From positions 1 to 64,000 of the forward strand of contig NOWV01000060.1 of NCBI GenBank assembly GCA_003344405.1: a stretch of DNA of 64,000 nt, given 5' to 3'. This stretch comes from Trichoplax sp. H2 (taxonomy: Eukaryota; Placozoa; Uniplacotomia; Trichoplacea). Under the pieces are notes generated by a model. That model did no database searches and was not told the origin of the DNA. It saw only the letters and a list, made by a program, of their open reading frames with translations. Both the position numbers and the translations under genes were made by a program. Of this stretch, positions 27,484-44,240 are shown in pieces (the first letter of the stretch is position 1; the number at the start of each line of letters is the position of its first letter).

Positions 27484-28157
27484 TTCTCAAACTAAGTCAA
27501 CACTTATTGATTACTCCAAAAATGGCAATGGGAGGAAATTGCCTCTACCGTAGTATAGGAAATAGATTCTATCAGTACACCACCCAGGAAGTTGCAGTAT
27601 TGACATGACTACCATAAGTATAGATCAAGATCGTACTAGCACATGTAAACAACATTTAGCAAATATCAACAACATCATACTTGACATACCTCATTTTGAA
27701 TTCTACATTAGCAAAATTATCGCTTAGGATACTATTAATTTCAATCTTCAGCCCGTGTCAAGATTGACTATTTTTTCATATCAGTTCACTAAGCTACCAA
27801 AGTATTTTATCGTGTAAGTACAGATGTTGAACAAGGTTAAAAAGGTAACGACTATTGCCGTGTAGATTAAGAACCATGGCATTCCCTAACAGTGATCGTC
27901 ATAGCTAAAGAGCAGCATTTGGCCGTAATTTTATTATAGACTGAAATTGCATATAACAGAAATAGCTCTAGAAATTATACTAGATTCTCCATCGTATAGA
28001 AATACTGTATACAAGTATTTCGGGCTTTTTTTAATGATTGGCATGACTAGTATAATATTGATTTTAATACTGTTGTTTAATTTTAACTATGATTCTATAA
28101 ATATATGCATTTATATTTAATTTTATATCATTTTCTTCCATTTTAAATAGTGTAAAA

Positions 28158-31100
28158 ATGTCTGTTGGCCAGCGTAAAGACAGCAAAGTACATGTCTATA
28201 TTAGCAATGTGGATAAGCAAGACGCTACATTGGAGGAATTGCTAGCAATGTGCTTAAATTCATTCGGTATGTAAGCATGATGGATATTTGTTATAGTCGT
28301 AGTAAACTTTAATAACCGATCGACAGGTTGATTACTTGAACTGACGTATACAGAATATTTCTATCTCCCTGGAGAATGAAAACCACCCTTAGATAAATAC
28401 CAAATTTTCATCTTTGATACCTTAATGAGGATATTTAGTAACAGTTAAGGGAGATATTGTGAAGAGCTTACTGACAGATATTTCTTGGCAATAATCGAAT
28501 TATTCCGTTGGAAATGTCAATTTATGAGTGTTACAAATCTTCTTTGTAACAAGAAACCGGGTCTTAAACACTATCTTCACTAGTACTTGTGTCCCCAACT
28601 AACTTAGGGACCTATCGTAGTTGAACTAACTCTCAGCTACACATAAAAAACTACTATTGAGTAATAGGTTTAAATACTTTACTTTATTTTCGTTAACCTT
28701 AGTCGCAAAATGTACTAAAGAAAAACGAAAGAATATTCTTAGCAATAATAGTCAAAAAATCCTGCAAATGACTAACTGGAACTGAGAAGCTAAGCTAGTG
28801 CTTTTTATAGTCTCGCCGATGGTACACTTGTGAATATTTTTGAAATAGCGGCTTACGCTGTACAGTATACATATCCTAGTATAGCAATTAGAGCCTCAAG
28901 GCTCTGCAAAGCAATTGATCTTACACTTAAATAGCAAATATCTATCACAAGCGTCTATTGCTTGTAAAATCAGTTTAGTGTAGCATAGTCATGTATTATA
29001 GTCCATCTGTAGATTCTTCAACAAGAAAACTCAAATCAATTGATCAAGAGGTTTACAAAAAGTGAAATAGTTTAAATTATTCGGGTGTTGTTCATTTCTT
29101 CTTTGTCCTAGATGTGGGTATGATTAATCTAAACGGCTGTATGGAATAATGGATATAATGTTATAGTTCATTTGGAGGTTGTTGAAGAAGGTAACTAAAA
29201 TCGATTGATCGAGAGGTATACAAATGGGTAAAGTGGAAGGATTTATATTATTTTAACGGTATTCGTTTCTTCTTTCTCCTTGATATGGGCATGATTAATT
29301 TCAAAGGGGCGCATAATAACAGATTTCTAGAATAATATAGTCCATCTGTAGGCTGTTAAAGAAGGTAACTAGAATTGATCGATCGAGAGCTATGCAAAAA
29401 GTTGAAGTAGAAGAGTTTGGATTATTTGGACGATATTCATTTCTTCATTTTCTTATTAGTAGTTGGTACTACTCATAGGAAAACAAGTTAACTATACGAA
29501 ATAGTAGTGACTCTACTTTAGGTCAGATCAATCTGTAATATCGATTTATTACTTAGAATTCGTAAATTCCTACTTTCAATAACCATCTTATAATCTCTAT
29601 TGGTTAAATAGACCAAGAAAGAGTTTCTAATTTAGACAACATCAGTTTTGGATGATAATTACTATGTACGAGTATATAATAGAAAAAGTAATATCGTATT
29701 TATTTCTAAATCGAGGCAGTATTTACTACATATTCGATAGAAACTTAACAGGAGAGAATACCCAGAACTAGCTACTATTTTTCACATTAATAAAGCTAGC
29801 TTTGTGTAGAAAGACGTTATCGTCAAGGTTTACCCTGAAATCTAATTTCCGATATTCCATTTCAATACAAATAGGACGCCATGATTCAATTATATTTCAT
29901 ACGTATGTTTATTTATATAGCCACATTCATCTCCATCGATGTGTCTTGATGGAAATGATGATGGATAATTAACAGTTCACTGTTAGCATTGAAACTTAAC
30001 CTTATAGACGACAAAAATTCATCTTATTTTTAAGCTAGATTAATCAATTGCCTGTTATATTAGTATTATCGTCATAGCTAGCAAGCACTCGATGACGGCT
30101 ACATCCTACATGATCGATAATTGTACGTTTTATGATTTTAAGGCGTTGAATAAGATGAAGATATTAATTGTTTCAAAGTTGCTGTTTTATTTTCTTTTTG
30201 GTCACCTAGTGATAAGATTACCTATAGATCATAACCACCTACTGTAGTACAACAATTAAAATATTGTAGAATAGATCTCATCAACCAATATAACCCTATG
30301 AACCCTAAACGTAATTTGCGTCTAATAATATGACTTCCTCTTCGTTATGTCATGCCTATTCTATGCAAATTGGCTATTGATCAATCCTTTCACTATTTCC
30401 ATTTTATAATTTTTCTCTGAATGGATATAAAAAGGTAAATAGACAAAGATAAAGGCTAATGCAAACATTATGTTCTTTAAATTTTTAATTTTCAACCTTT
30501 ATTTTGACATTAACTTGTCGCTATTAATTGCTGCCAGTAATGATAGATACCAACGGAAAGATATTAGTACAGTAACATCATAACACGAAATATATTATGT
30601 CAAATGAACATAAATTCTTTTGTCCATTAATATATTTTTCTAACTTAAATACCAATGATGCCAAAATAGCTTGTCTCATGATATTAGGTTCGAGATTGAT
30701 GAGTGCGTTTTAATAGTCCATTCTTTCACTTTGGAAATTTCAGAGCAAAATCATTGAATACAAAGCAGAATTTGGGCTGCTAATAACGTGGTGGGATCAC
30801 CTATTTTAAGAATAATTAAGCTAAAAGTTGAATTTTTATTGCTGGGCTAATATTTCTCATTACTTATAAATTTAAAACTTTATTTTTTATTGTTGTACTT
30901 GAAGAGGACGTGCTATCTTTTCATATCACATTACCGTATAACTTGCGCCAGAGGGATAAAACTTTGATCATTTCCGCTCAGCCAAGTGTTATTATGAACG
31001 CATATATAGCCAGTTATCTCTTATTGCACTTACCCATTACCGTATAATTTCTTACACTATTTTCCATTTTGGGAGCTAGATAACCAATTATATACTATGT

Positions 31101-34100
31101 CTGAACCGCTAATTATGACAAAGATTGAAGCTATAACATTTATTACTATTAAATTAAAAATTTTTAAATCACTTCACTGTTAATTCGAACATGTATCGTA
31201 ACTCCCAAGTTATGAACATTCTATTTCATGATACGGTTTTATCGTGATTCATTATCCATATCCTACCGCTAATTCATCATATAGACTAACCTATATTAAT
31301 CAACTGAATATCTACACTACCTTAGATTATTTCCTTTGTTAGATTGAATATTTACGATAACTCTTGAGCTATGAGTATTATATTCTACTACCTTGCAATG
31401 ATTAATCATCCATTTATCGTAACTCACAAGTTGTGGATAATAGATTTCATTCTTCCACTTTCTAACAGTCAATTATTCAACATATACCGATAATCATGTT
31501 GTCTATAGACTGTAAATAGGGTGAATTCTATTTTATAACACGGCGCTATCCTTAATTCATTATCCATATCCTGCTACTAATTCACTATGCAGACTAACCT
31601 ATATTAAAATAAACTAAATTTCTAGACTGCCTTAGATTATTTCTCTTCGTCAGATTGAATATTTATGATCACTCATGAGCTATGAGTATTGTATTCCACT
31701 ACCTTGTCACAATTAATCATCTATTCATCGTAGCTCACAAGTTGTAGGTAATACATTCCATTCTACTGCTTTCTAATAACCAACTATCCAGCACATATCG
31801 ATAGTCAAGATATCTAAAGGCTATAGATAAGATGAATTCTATTTCATAAGACGGCTTTGTCTTGATCTATCATTTACATCATGCTGCTAATTAATCACGT
31901 AGACTAATTTGTAATATAATATAAAAAAATGAAATGAATATTTGGACTAGCTTAAATTATTACCTTTTTCTTATTGATTAAGCACAATTATTTATGAGCT
32001 ATGAGTATTGTATTCCACTACCGTACCTTGTAATGATTAATCATCTATTCATGGTAACTCACAAATTATGAGTAATAGGTTCCATTTAACTTCTTTCTAA
32101 CAAGCAATTATCTAGCACACATCGGTAATCATGTCTAAAGACTATGAATAAGATGAATTATGTTTTATAACACGGCTTTGTCTTGATTTTTTATTTACAT
32201 CAAGCTACTAATTAATCATGTAGACTAATCTTTAACGTCTGTTATACAAAAATGAACTGAATATCTAGACTATCTTAGATTAATTCCTTTGCTTAATTGG
32301 TTATGCATAATAACTCATGAGCTATAAGTATTTTATTCCACTAACGATTAATCATCTATTCATGACAACTCACAGATTATGGGTACTAGATTCCATTCTA
32401 CTGCTTTCTAACTACCAATTATCCGGCAATTATCGATAAATATAATCATGTTGTCTAAAGTAGTGTAAGTAAGATGGACCAGGCAGTTAGACAGCTTTAG
32501 ATCATTTCCATTGTTTGATTAAATATTTACTGAAACTCATGAACTGAAGATAATCATGTGGACTTATCTACTGTATATAAAGTCAACTGAATACATATTA
32601 ATTCTAACTCTTGAGCCATGAGTACTTGGATTGCTCAGCAATCGGTAGCACTCTGATTTCACTAGCCATCTCAAGTTATTAATCACGCAGTTTTCCGAAA
32701 TAAAGTTGAATAGATAACTACAGCGCGTAATTTCAGTTTCGTAGGCAATAAGCATTAATACTCAGGATTAGAATTAGGATTAAAGTTAGGGCTAGGGTTA
32801 AGCTGAGCTTCTACACTTTCAAAATACCCGATTGGCCATCCTTGTTTTCCTGCAATTCAATTTGTTTAATATTATAAAGTCAATTTTTGATAGTAAAAGA
32901 GTCTATTAGAACTGCATAAGAAGGTTGCAGTTAGGCCATTTCCATTGATTGCTTGAAGACTTATGAATGACGAAATTGCTGCTTGAAAATGATTAGTTAT
33001 ATTCCTACTTTACGGAATAGCCATATTGGAAGTTTCATTTGTCAAGTTTGGACGCAATTTAGAAACATCATTCAATCTACTTAAGGATATCCTTTCTCTC
33101 GATCATATCTGCCTAAGTGATTTTTGTTGTTAGAAGTTTTTCTGTTAAGGGGACTCAATGAAGGGTAGACTGGATAGTATATTAACAAAAGAGGATACTT
33201 TTCATACTTGACACAGTGATACTATATCGTTTAAATTTATCCTCATGATTTCTTACAAATACATTTGAGATTATCAATGTCAGCTTCAATATAGATATTA
33301 CATTCTTATTGAAGACAATTCATTTAATTCTTTTCCGCCTTATTCTACTTTTATAACATTGTTTGGATTTGAACTTCAAGATGAAAATGGTATTAGGAAT
33401 GAAAATGACCATTTCTTGCAAGCCTTTTTCGTTTGCCATCCCTGGTTTATTAATTCTCAAGATTTATGCGACAATCTGTTAGAAATGTAAGTGATAATAA
33501 CTTGTTAAAATTCATGAAGACTGATAATATATGCTTTACAGTATATACCAACTTATCTCGTATATCTATCGAAACAAATAAAACTAAAAAGGAAAAAATC
33601 ATGTCCTGTAATGGAATGCAAATAGTTTCATGAGGATAAACTAACATAATTCTCATTTCCAACAACTTCGCCCCACTTCAATTATAACAGATTCCACAGT
33701 GATATTTTACCTGACGATATTTCAAGAGCATTTCAAAATATTTCGACTCAAGATTGTCTAGCTACAGACTGGAAAATAGTGGTGGCACAAGTTTTCAGGT
33801 AACTCCATTTAATTTTAAATTGCTTTAATTTCCATTAGCACACTCATATGCTCATTTCTTTTCCGTTAAACAATTTAATATTGGATTCAATTGACAATTA
33901 TAGATATTGGATTGAAAATTTGCCTCACCAATTCCGCCATGACGACATTCTTGAAGCGGCAATTATTAACATCCATAACGATTTAATGACGGCTGGCGAT
34001 AAAATTCTGGCTCAATTATTCGATCCAAGTCCAATGTTAGCGACAAATTGATACTTTATATGTTAAAGTCTTTATAATATCAGAAAAAATTAAGTTCTCA

Positions 34101-37100
34101 AAGTTCTGTCATTAGACTAATGAATACTAATCTGAATAAACTATAATGAATATCTTATTTTCTGCTTTTCCTAATCTCCTAATCACCACAACTCCTCTAG
34201 TTCTGCCTATCAATCTATCGCCAGCGGAGCAGTTTATACGACTGATGATTTTTTTCAATGTAATGGTGAAATGGGCAATTTTTCATTGGATTTTGCTACC
34301 ATGACTGCTGAATCCATTGCTAACCATCTAACTTATATCGAATCCACCACATTCGCTGATGTAGAGGTAATTGAAAAGAATCAACTATCGTCGGTAGTCT
34401 TTGGCGATCATGAGATAGCAAATATTAAGTCAACGCACATCAGAAAGGATGGATGTTACTTCCATCAGAATATCATTACCTAGTGATTCTATGATAGATT
34501 ATACTCATCTTCTTGTTGTCTATAGATTCAAGAGATTCGACAATTTGCCAAGAAAGGAAAGGTAACAGAAACAACTCCACAGTTAGGTTCATCAATCGGA
34601 ATCTTTAATGGTGTTGTGGCATGGATACAAGGCATGGTGTTAAGTGGTATTACAGCAGAAGATAGAGCTAAGATCGTGACTAAATTCATCGAAGTAGGCA
34701 AGGTAATCTATGGAAGCCAATTAGAAATCTGCTGCCTGATGAATTTTTAAATGTGATACTTTATGGGCTAAATATTTATAGTTTTCTGCTGATTTGAGTT
34801 GGATTCGTGTATCTAAAATGACTATTATTAGAATTTTGGGGATACTAAAGAATTCGATTCTAAATTCTAAGTAGATACCGATGAAACAAATATCAGATTG
34901 CTCTTATATAAGAAGCTAAATGTATTTTCCCCTTACTAACGCCTTTTCATCCATTTTTTTATAAACTGCTTGCCTCGCTACTATGGATAATAGTATCTAA
35001 AAGCTATCAATAACTTCGAAACACTAATGGCTGTCGTTACCGGTTTAAGTCATACATCTTTAGCAAGACTCAATCAAACGTTTGCATTACTTTCCAATGA
35101 ATCTAAAATGGTAAAATATTATTTCATGAAATTTTTTACCTCTATTTCAGAACGTTTATGTTTTAAGTATAAATGGAAAGATATTATTTCTATTTCTTAC
35201 CCAATGTAGGCTCTTGCAGGAATGATTGATTTGCTAACCGTTACCGATAACGCTAGTCGATATCGTAAAGCTGTAGCTGAATGCAATTGCTACAAGATGC
35301 CAATGTTGTAAGTACTCATGTACTACCTTTTTTAATTTGGAGTTAGATAGATATCCCGATCTTTCATCATTACTATATTATGGAGTGCTCAATTTTATAA
35401 GTTGCAATGCAGTTCTATTCATTGATTTTATACCGATGTAATATGCATATTTTGTGGAATCAATGTTATAGTAGTGCTAATTTAGATAATTTATATCTCT
35501 TCTTGATTTCTATCAATAATGCCTCGTCTATACTTTTATAACTCAATTCATCCTTAATCCAACATCATCCACTAGAGGTAATCATCATACATATATAGCG
35601 ATGATTAGATTGTTAAGTTCATTTTCGATTTAAAAATAGCCAATAGCTAACATAAATCCTCTCTTTTAAAATGTAATTTTTCTAGCAATCCACTTGAAAG
35701 ATTTAGTCTCATTAGATGCTGTTATGCCTGACTATACTCGCGATCAAAAGATTAATTATCAAAAGCTCTTACAATTATCATGTATTTTGTCTGAATTAAC
35801 GAATGGGCAAAAATATTTTCCTGATATCAAAGTCAATGCTGAAACAATTGATATGATGAAGGTATGAAGAAATACGTAATTTAATTTGATATCAATATTA
35901 AGCATAAAATGTTGAGCTACAGGTAATTCATAGGAGTTTGAAGGAATATGTGAATTCAATAAAAGTATTTACCGTAAATTTAATAGAAATGTTCGAAGTT
36001 AAATACTTTCTCATGAAAGTTTACAGGATATATGAATTTAACAAAAATATTCAACGTAAACACTAAACAGTTGTATTAATACGGTATTCCTAATCAGGGT
36101 AAAGCTAATATGTGGTCATCCTGTCTCTATCTTGTCCTTTTCTCATTTAGTTATCGCTGGAACCTCGATTTTCTGAAAATGAAATTTATGAATTATCATT
36201 AGCTAGAGAACCTCGAGCTCCAAAAGCAGCCGGATCTATAGTAAGTCCACTTATTAACAGGAATAAAATGGGCACAATTTATAATTTATTTTATAAATCG
36301 GAGCAAAGTTGATTTATATTTATCATAGAAGTTAGCCATATTTTGACCGAATTTGTTTAATTTGTATACGCTGTCCTCTTACACTTTAAAAACGTTATTC
36401 CAGAAAAAAACCAATGAGAATGTTTTTGGAGCATGGGCTTCCACTATTACAAGTAATATTAGCCCAGATATTGTCAAAAAGCACATCCAAGCTATGGTTA
36501 AGGTACGTGTTGTACATGTTATCCATACTAATATAAATCAGATAATAAGTTAAAACTAGGAATACCCGCAATTTTAATTAGACAGTGAAACAGAGTAGAT
36601 TACAACTTATCATAGACATTTAATAAAAGTATTTACACCAAAATATTTCCTTAAGGCTGTTTTCAAGTGTTATGATCGTAATAAAGATGGAGTGCTCTCT
36701 ATGGAAGAATTTGCTGCTATTGCTAGTAATTTTCCATTTCTTGATGCGTTTGGGGTCATTGATACTGATGAGTAAGTCTTTTTTTAATTTCTCAGCTGCT
36801 ACGCTAACTGATGATTTATCAAAAGAGAGAAATAAAGTCAAGTAAACTTAACTAAATCTTGCAATTATATCCTGCAACTGTAATAGCGATGGCCATATTA
36901 CTAAAGAAGAATTATTGACCTACTTCGAACGGGCAAATTTTCAAGCTTTACGTCAAGGATTTGTCCATGAATTTCAAGAAACAACCTATTTATCTCTAAC
37001 TACTTGTTATCATTGTGCACGCCTTGTAAGTTACAACCTAACTATAAACAAAATGTAAAAAACTATCGCAAATAATTGACTGATGAACTATTTTGATTGC

Positions 37101-38071
37101 TTGCTTAAGCTTTGGGGCGTTATTAAACAAGGATACAAGTGCAAAGGTTTGTAAAGTAAAACGATTATGCTTCTACCAGAAACAACACAGAACTGACTTG
37201 ATGATAGCATTACTAATGACTAATTGATCTATCTAGGCTGTGGAATAAATTGCCATAAACAGTGCAAAGATCTAGTGGTAGCAGAATGTCGGCCACGAAA
37301 TAATCGGGATAACAGTAAGTTCAAGGCCAATTTCTAGAGCCTCCTGCAATGTTTGGCATTTTCCATTTTATTTCTGGCTTTTTCATTGATAATAACAGCA
37401 AAAGAAATAGATGACTGTATCTTAACTTAATGCTATTTTCGAAATATTTAGATGATCAGATGCCTACCAGAACACATTCTCTGATTAAGAAAAAAGTGAA
37501 AAAAGATCAAAAGCGCCATACTATGGCCGCTTTACCCGGTGTTCGCGATTGCGAACAATTTCGAAAAAGTGCCAGTATGACTATTCAAAATCCCGACGAT
37601 GATGAGAGGCACCGATCAAGAACGATGCCGGGTAGATTCATTAATGATCTTATACAGAGAAAAAACAGCAGCGAAAAGTTATTACCAGCTCAAGAGAAAT
37701 TTGGTAGTAATACATCAATTAGTAGTCGTAATGGTCGCGCATCTATTGCTGTAACGGAAGAGGTGCAAAAATATCTACGTATCAGATTTCAAGATAAATT
37801 CGACAAGATTCTACGCCAACGCTAGTTTAACATCGATCAAATTTTTGCTTTGTTTTTTGCTTTTCTCTTCAATTTTTTTATATTTTTATACATAATTCAG
37901 ATGTATAACCAATTATGGGAAGAGAAAACACAGTTAGAGGAGGAATGCCTAGAGGCCAAAGCTACAATAAAAGCGTTACATGAACAACTTGACAATGTTC
38001 GTCGGATTACTTGTATGTATCTGTTAGAACAAATGAATCAAATCAACTTGCAAAGGGATTCGTCTATTTGA
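28158..38071 (+). CDS. RASGRP: RasGRP-type Ras/Rap guanine nucleotide exchange factor
   Basis: Encodes a diacylglycerol/Ca-responsive GEF that loads Ras-family GTPases with GTP at membranes. Exons: 28158-28266, 33381-33486, 33691-33798, 33904-34035, 34201-34366, 34526-34702, 34994-35110, 35210-35307, 35686-35861, 36151-36240, 36404-36502, 36656-36771, 36887-37025, 37110-37146, 37237-37314, 37452-37762, 37901-38071; about 743 aa. Domain order is typical: REM/RasGEF-N (LEELLAMCLNSFDENG to RYWIENLPHQF), CDC25 catalytic domain (ANHLTYIES, GSSIGIFNGVVAWIQ, NFETLMAVVTGLSHTSL, AIHLKDLVSLDAVMPDYTRD, NEIYELSLAREPR), two complete EF loops (DRNKDGVLSMEE, DTDDDGHITKEE), a C1 zinc finger with H-x12-C-x2-C-x13-C-x2-C-x4-H-x2-C-x7-C spacing, a basic/Ser-rich linker and a C-terminal coiled coil. 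Oddities: exons 8 and 9 do not join in frame by one base; the C1 proline is missing; the last splice is uncertain. The paralogue number cannot be assigned. Start ATG 28158 is the only one fitting exon 1. Confidence 0.9.
28997..29470 (+). repeat. tandem array, unit about 165-174 bp, three copies
   Basis: Units begin TATAGT(C/T)CAT(C/T)TG at 28997, 29162 and 29336 and share TGTT(G/A)AAGAAGGTAACTA, GATTGATCGAGAG, ATTCGTTTCTTC and GGGCATGATTAAT-like words. It lies within intron 1 of the RasGRP gene. Confidence 0.7.
31197..32560 (+). repeat. tandem satellite, unit about 310 bp, roughly four copies
   Basis: The landmark AACTCACAAGTTGTGG or a close variant occurs at about 31198, 31418, 31728, 32052 and 32363. 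Full units are 310-324 bp; the first is shortened by an internal deletion to 221 bp. Shared inner words are CTTTCTAACA, CCGATAATCATGTTGTCTA, AAGATGAATTCTATTTTATA, GACTAACCTATATT and CATGAGCTATGAGTATT. It sits inside RasGRP intron 1. Copies are diverged, and the last decays near 32560. Confidence 0.8.
32763..32803 (+). repeat. degenerate telomere-like stretch
   Basis: Contains TTAGGATTAAAGTTAGGG and CTAGGGTTAAG, i.e. four to five imperfect TTAGGG-related hexamers. Too short and degenerate for a real interstitial telomere; may be chance or the end of an element. Confidence 0.3.
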
Positions 38072-38619
38072 TGTGTTTATTGTAAGACGATCATTTACTG
38101 TTAGATGAAATTTTTTCTACATGTAGCTTTTTCTATATCAAAAATTTAAACAAATTTGATAGTCGATTTTCAACTTTGCTTGTTATTCATTTTCTTACAC
38201 AAGTATAGTATTTTTGAATTAAGTGCCTACTACAATTAATTGATGCAACAAAGTAAGTTAAAGGTTATTGTAATAGTATTATCATCTGAAGATAATTGGA
38301 TCATACTGTAGTGTACTTGACTATCGTTCGTCTTTTAGGAAATACTATCAGCTAATCAATTTTTAGATTTATTTCGTTATGATACAAAATCAATCTAATG
38401 TGTTTACGATTATTGATATAAATATGGCTACTAGCTCATGATGATCTAATTTTGAAAATTTAACTCAATAAGTGCTATATTGTATGTTCTATAACATAAT
38501 AACTAACTAACCCTCTAATGCGCATAACGGCTCTTTAACCTATGAATAATTTTTTAACATATTTTATTGCAATTTGGGTTTAAACGCGTTATAGCTTCAC
38601 ATCAATAACTTATTAATAC

Positions 38620-38625
38620 AATAAA
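38620..38625 (+). terminator. candidate polyadenylation signal for RasGRP
   Basis: AATAAA about 550 bp after the stop; a second lies at 38710-38715. Either could serve; no transcript evidence is available. Confidence 0.35.
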
Positions 38626-38800
38626 AGTTTCGATGAAGTTTTCGCAAAAGTTTAACCAACTAACAATTTTTTAACCACAATTCTTATTCTTCAACGTTAG
38701 CTAACAACCAATAAAAGTAATTAAGAAATGAAAGAATGTAGATATATCAGTTTACAAATAATTAAAAATTGGACGACCATCCATTCGTCTTTACATAGCG

Positions 38801-38806
38801 TTTATT
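38801..38806 (-). terminator. polyadenylation signal for PSMC6
   Basis: AATAAA on the minus strand, 37 bases past the stop codon at 38844. A very short 3' UTR is implied. Confidence 0.55.
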
Positions 38807-38843
38807 AGAGTCTGATTCTCTATTACTCGCAAAGGGTGTCAAA

Positions 38844-43331
<4,488 letters not shown>

Positions 43332-43452
43332 AGCTACGCTCGGTGATTCTGTTTCTCCACTGCAATGAAAGAGTCCTAGGCTACCAAGGTGGCCAACGAT
43401 CGTTTCGATGGACAATGACCAAGCAATCTAATGAGTATCAATCTACAGCACA

Positions 43453-43645
43453 GAACGGATTCACCGGAATGTCGCAGTGTCCGAGCGTCGGTGTCAAGCC
43501 AGTGATTTGAACCGTTTGAGTGTTTGACCATAGTTAGGGAGTTCTACAGTACTGTACTGTAGAGCTCCCTAACTGTGGTCAAACGACTCTAATCACTGGC
43601 TTGACACCGACGCTCGGATACTGCGACGTTCAGGTGATTCCGTTC
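43453..43645. mobile_element. fold-back (hairpin) element, MITE-like
   Basis: The left arm (from GAACGGATTCACCGGAATGT through CCGAGCGTCGGTGTCAAGCC to TTTGACCATAGTTAGGGAG) is the near-exact reverse complement of the right arm (CTCCCTAACTGTGGTCAAAC ... GGCTTGACACCGACGCTCGG ... GTGATTCCGTTC). The two arms meet at a TACAGTACTGTACTGTA centre near 43551. Arms are about 95 bp with few mismatches. A third, direct copy of the right arm lies at 43786-43897. No coding capacity. Structure is clear; transposon ancestry is inferred. Confidence 0.75.
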
Positions 43646-44240
43646 AGTGCTGTACAGTGTACTGTACTGTAGATTGATTTCTTAGTACACTACAGTACTG
43701 TACATTGTACTGTAGATTGCTTGACGGAATTTTACTCTCATCAGTCTCATGTACTGTACTGTAATACACAGTGAATTTAAGACATGTACAGTACTGTACT
43801 GTAGAACTCCCTACCTATGGTCAAACGACTCAAATCACTGGCTTGACACCGACGCTCGGACACTGTGACATTCCGGTGAATCCGTACAGTGCTGTAGACC
43901 TGAGAAAGGTTCGGTTCAATACCTTTATGATCTACTGTACAGTACATCTACACTGTACGTACAGTACTGTACACTGTATGAGTGAAGTACCGTACTGTAC
44001 TGTACTGTACAGTACAGATTGCTTGACAGAATTTTACTCTCGTGTACTGTACTGTACACTGTACACTGTACGGTACAGTGCAGAACAGTGCGCAGGTGTC
44101 TGTACGCCAGTACTGTACTGTACTGTACGTCAGCACTCGGCCACTTGTCACTGATAATGTACTGTACACAGTACTGTAGTACTGTGCAGAAGGTCAGGGA
44201 CTTGGAAGACAAATACTGTACAGTACGTAAATTTTGTGCA
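43540..44240. repeat. dense GTAC/ACTGTACAGT palindrome cluster
   Basis: Runs of ACTGT/ACAGT pentamers joined as TACTGTACTGTACAGTAC and similar occur more than a dozen times within 700 bp. Scattered single copies continue to about 45120 (44660, 44890, 44960, 45065-45115) and further out at 45425, 45870 and 47850. Because the core is its own reverse complement, open frames rich in Cys, Thr, Val, Tyr and Ser arise on both strands; they are not genes. Confidence 0.85.
43786..43897 (+). repeat. extra copy of one arm of the fold-back element
   Basis: Repeats the arm order CTCCCTA - TGGTCAAACGACTC - AATCACTGGCTTGACACCGA - CGCTCGGA - GGTGAATCCGT, again led by a TACAGTACTGTACTGTAG block. It lies 230 bp from the right arm of the hairpin in the same orientation. 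Confidence 0.8.

Larger units (their letters stand above)
28267..33380 (+). other. first intron of the RasGRP gene (5.1 kb)
   Basis: Opens with GTATGTAAG and closes with GAACTTCAAG. It is by far the longest intron in this gene, the others being 84-380 bp. It contains two tandem arrays (28997-29470 and 31197-32560) and a short telomere-like stretch near 32763. Long first introns often carry regulatory DNA; none is recognisable here. Confidence 0.75.
38072..38843. other. convergent 3' regions of RasGRP and PSMC6
   Basis: No coding block. It holds the 3' UTRs of two convergent genes, with AATAAA signals on both strands. Confidence 0.6.
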
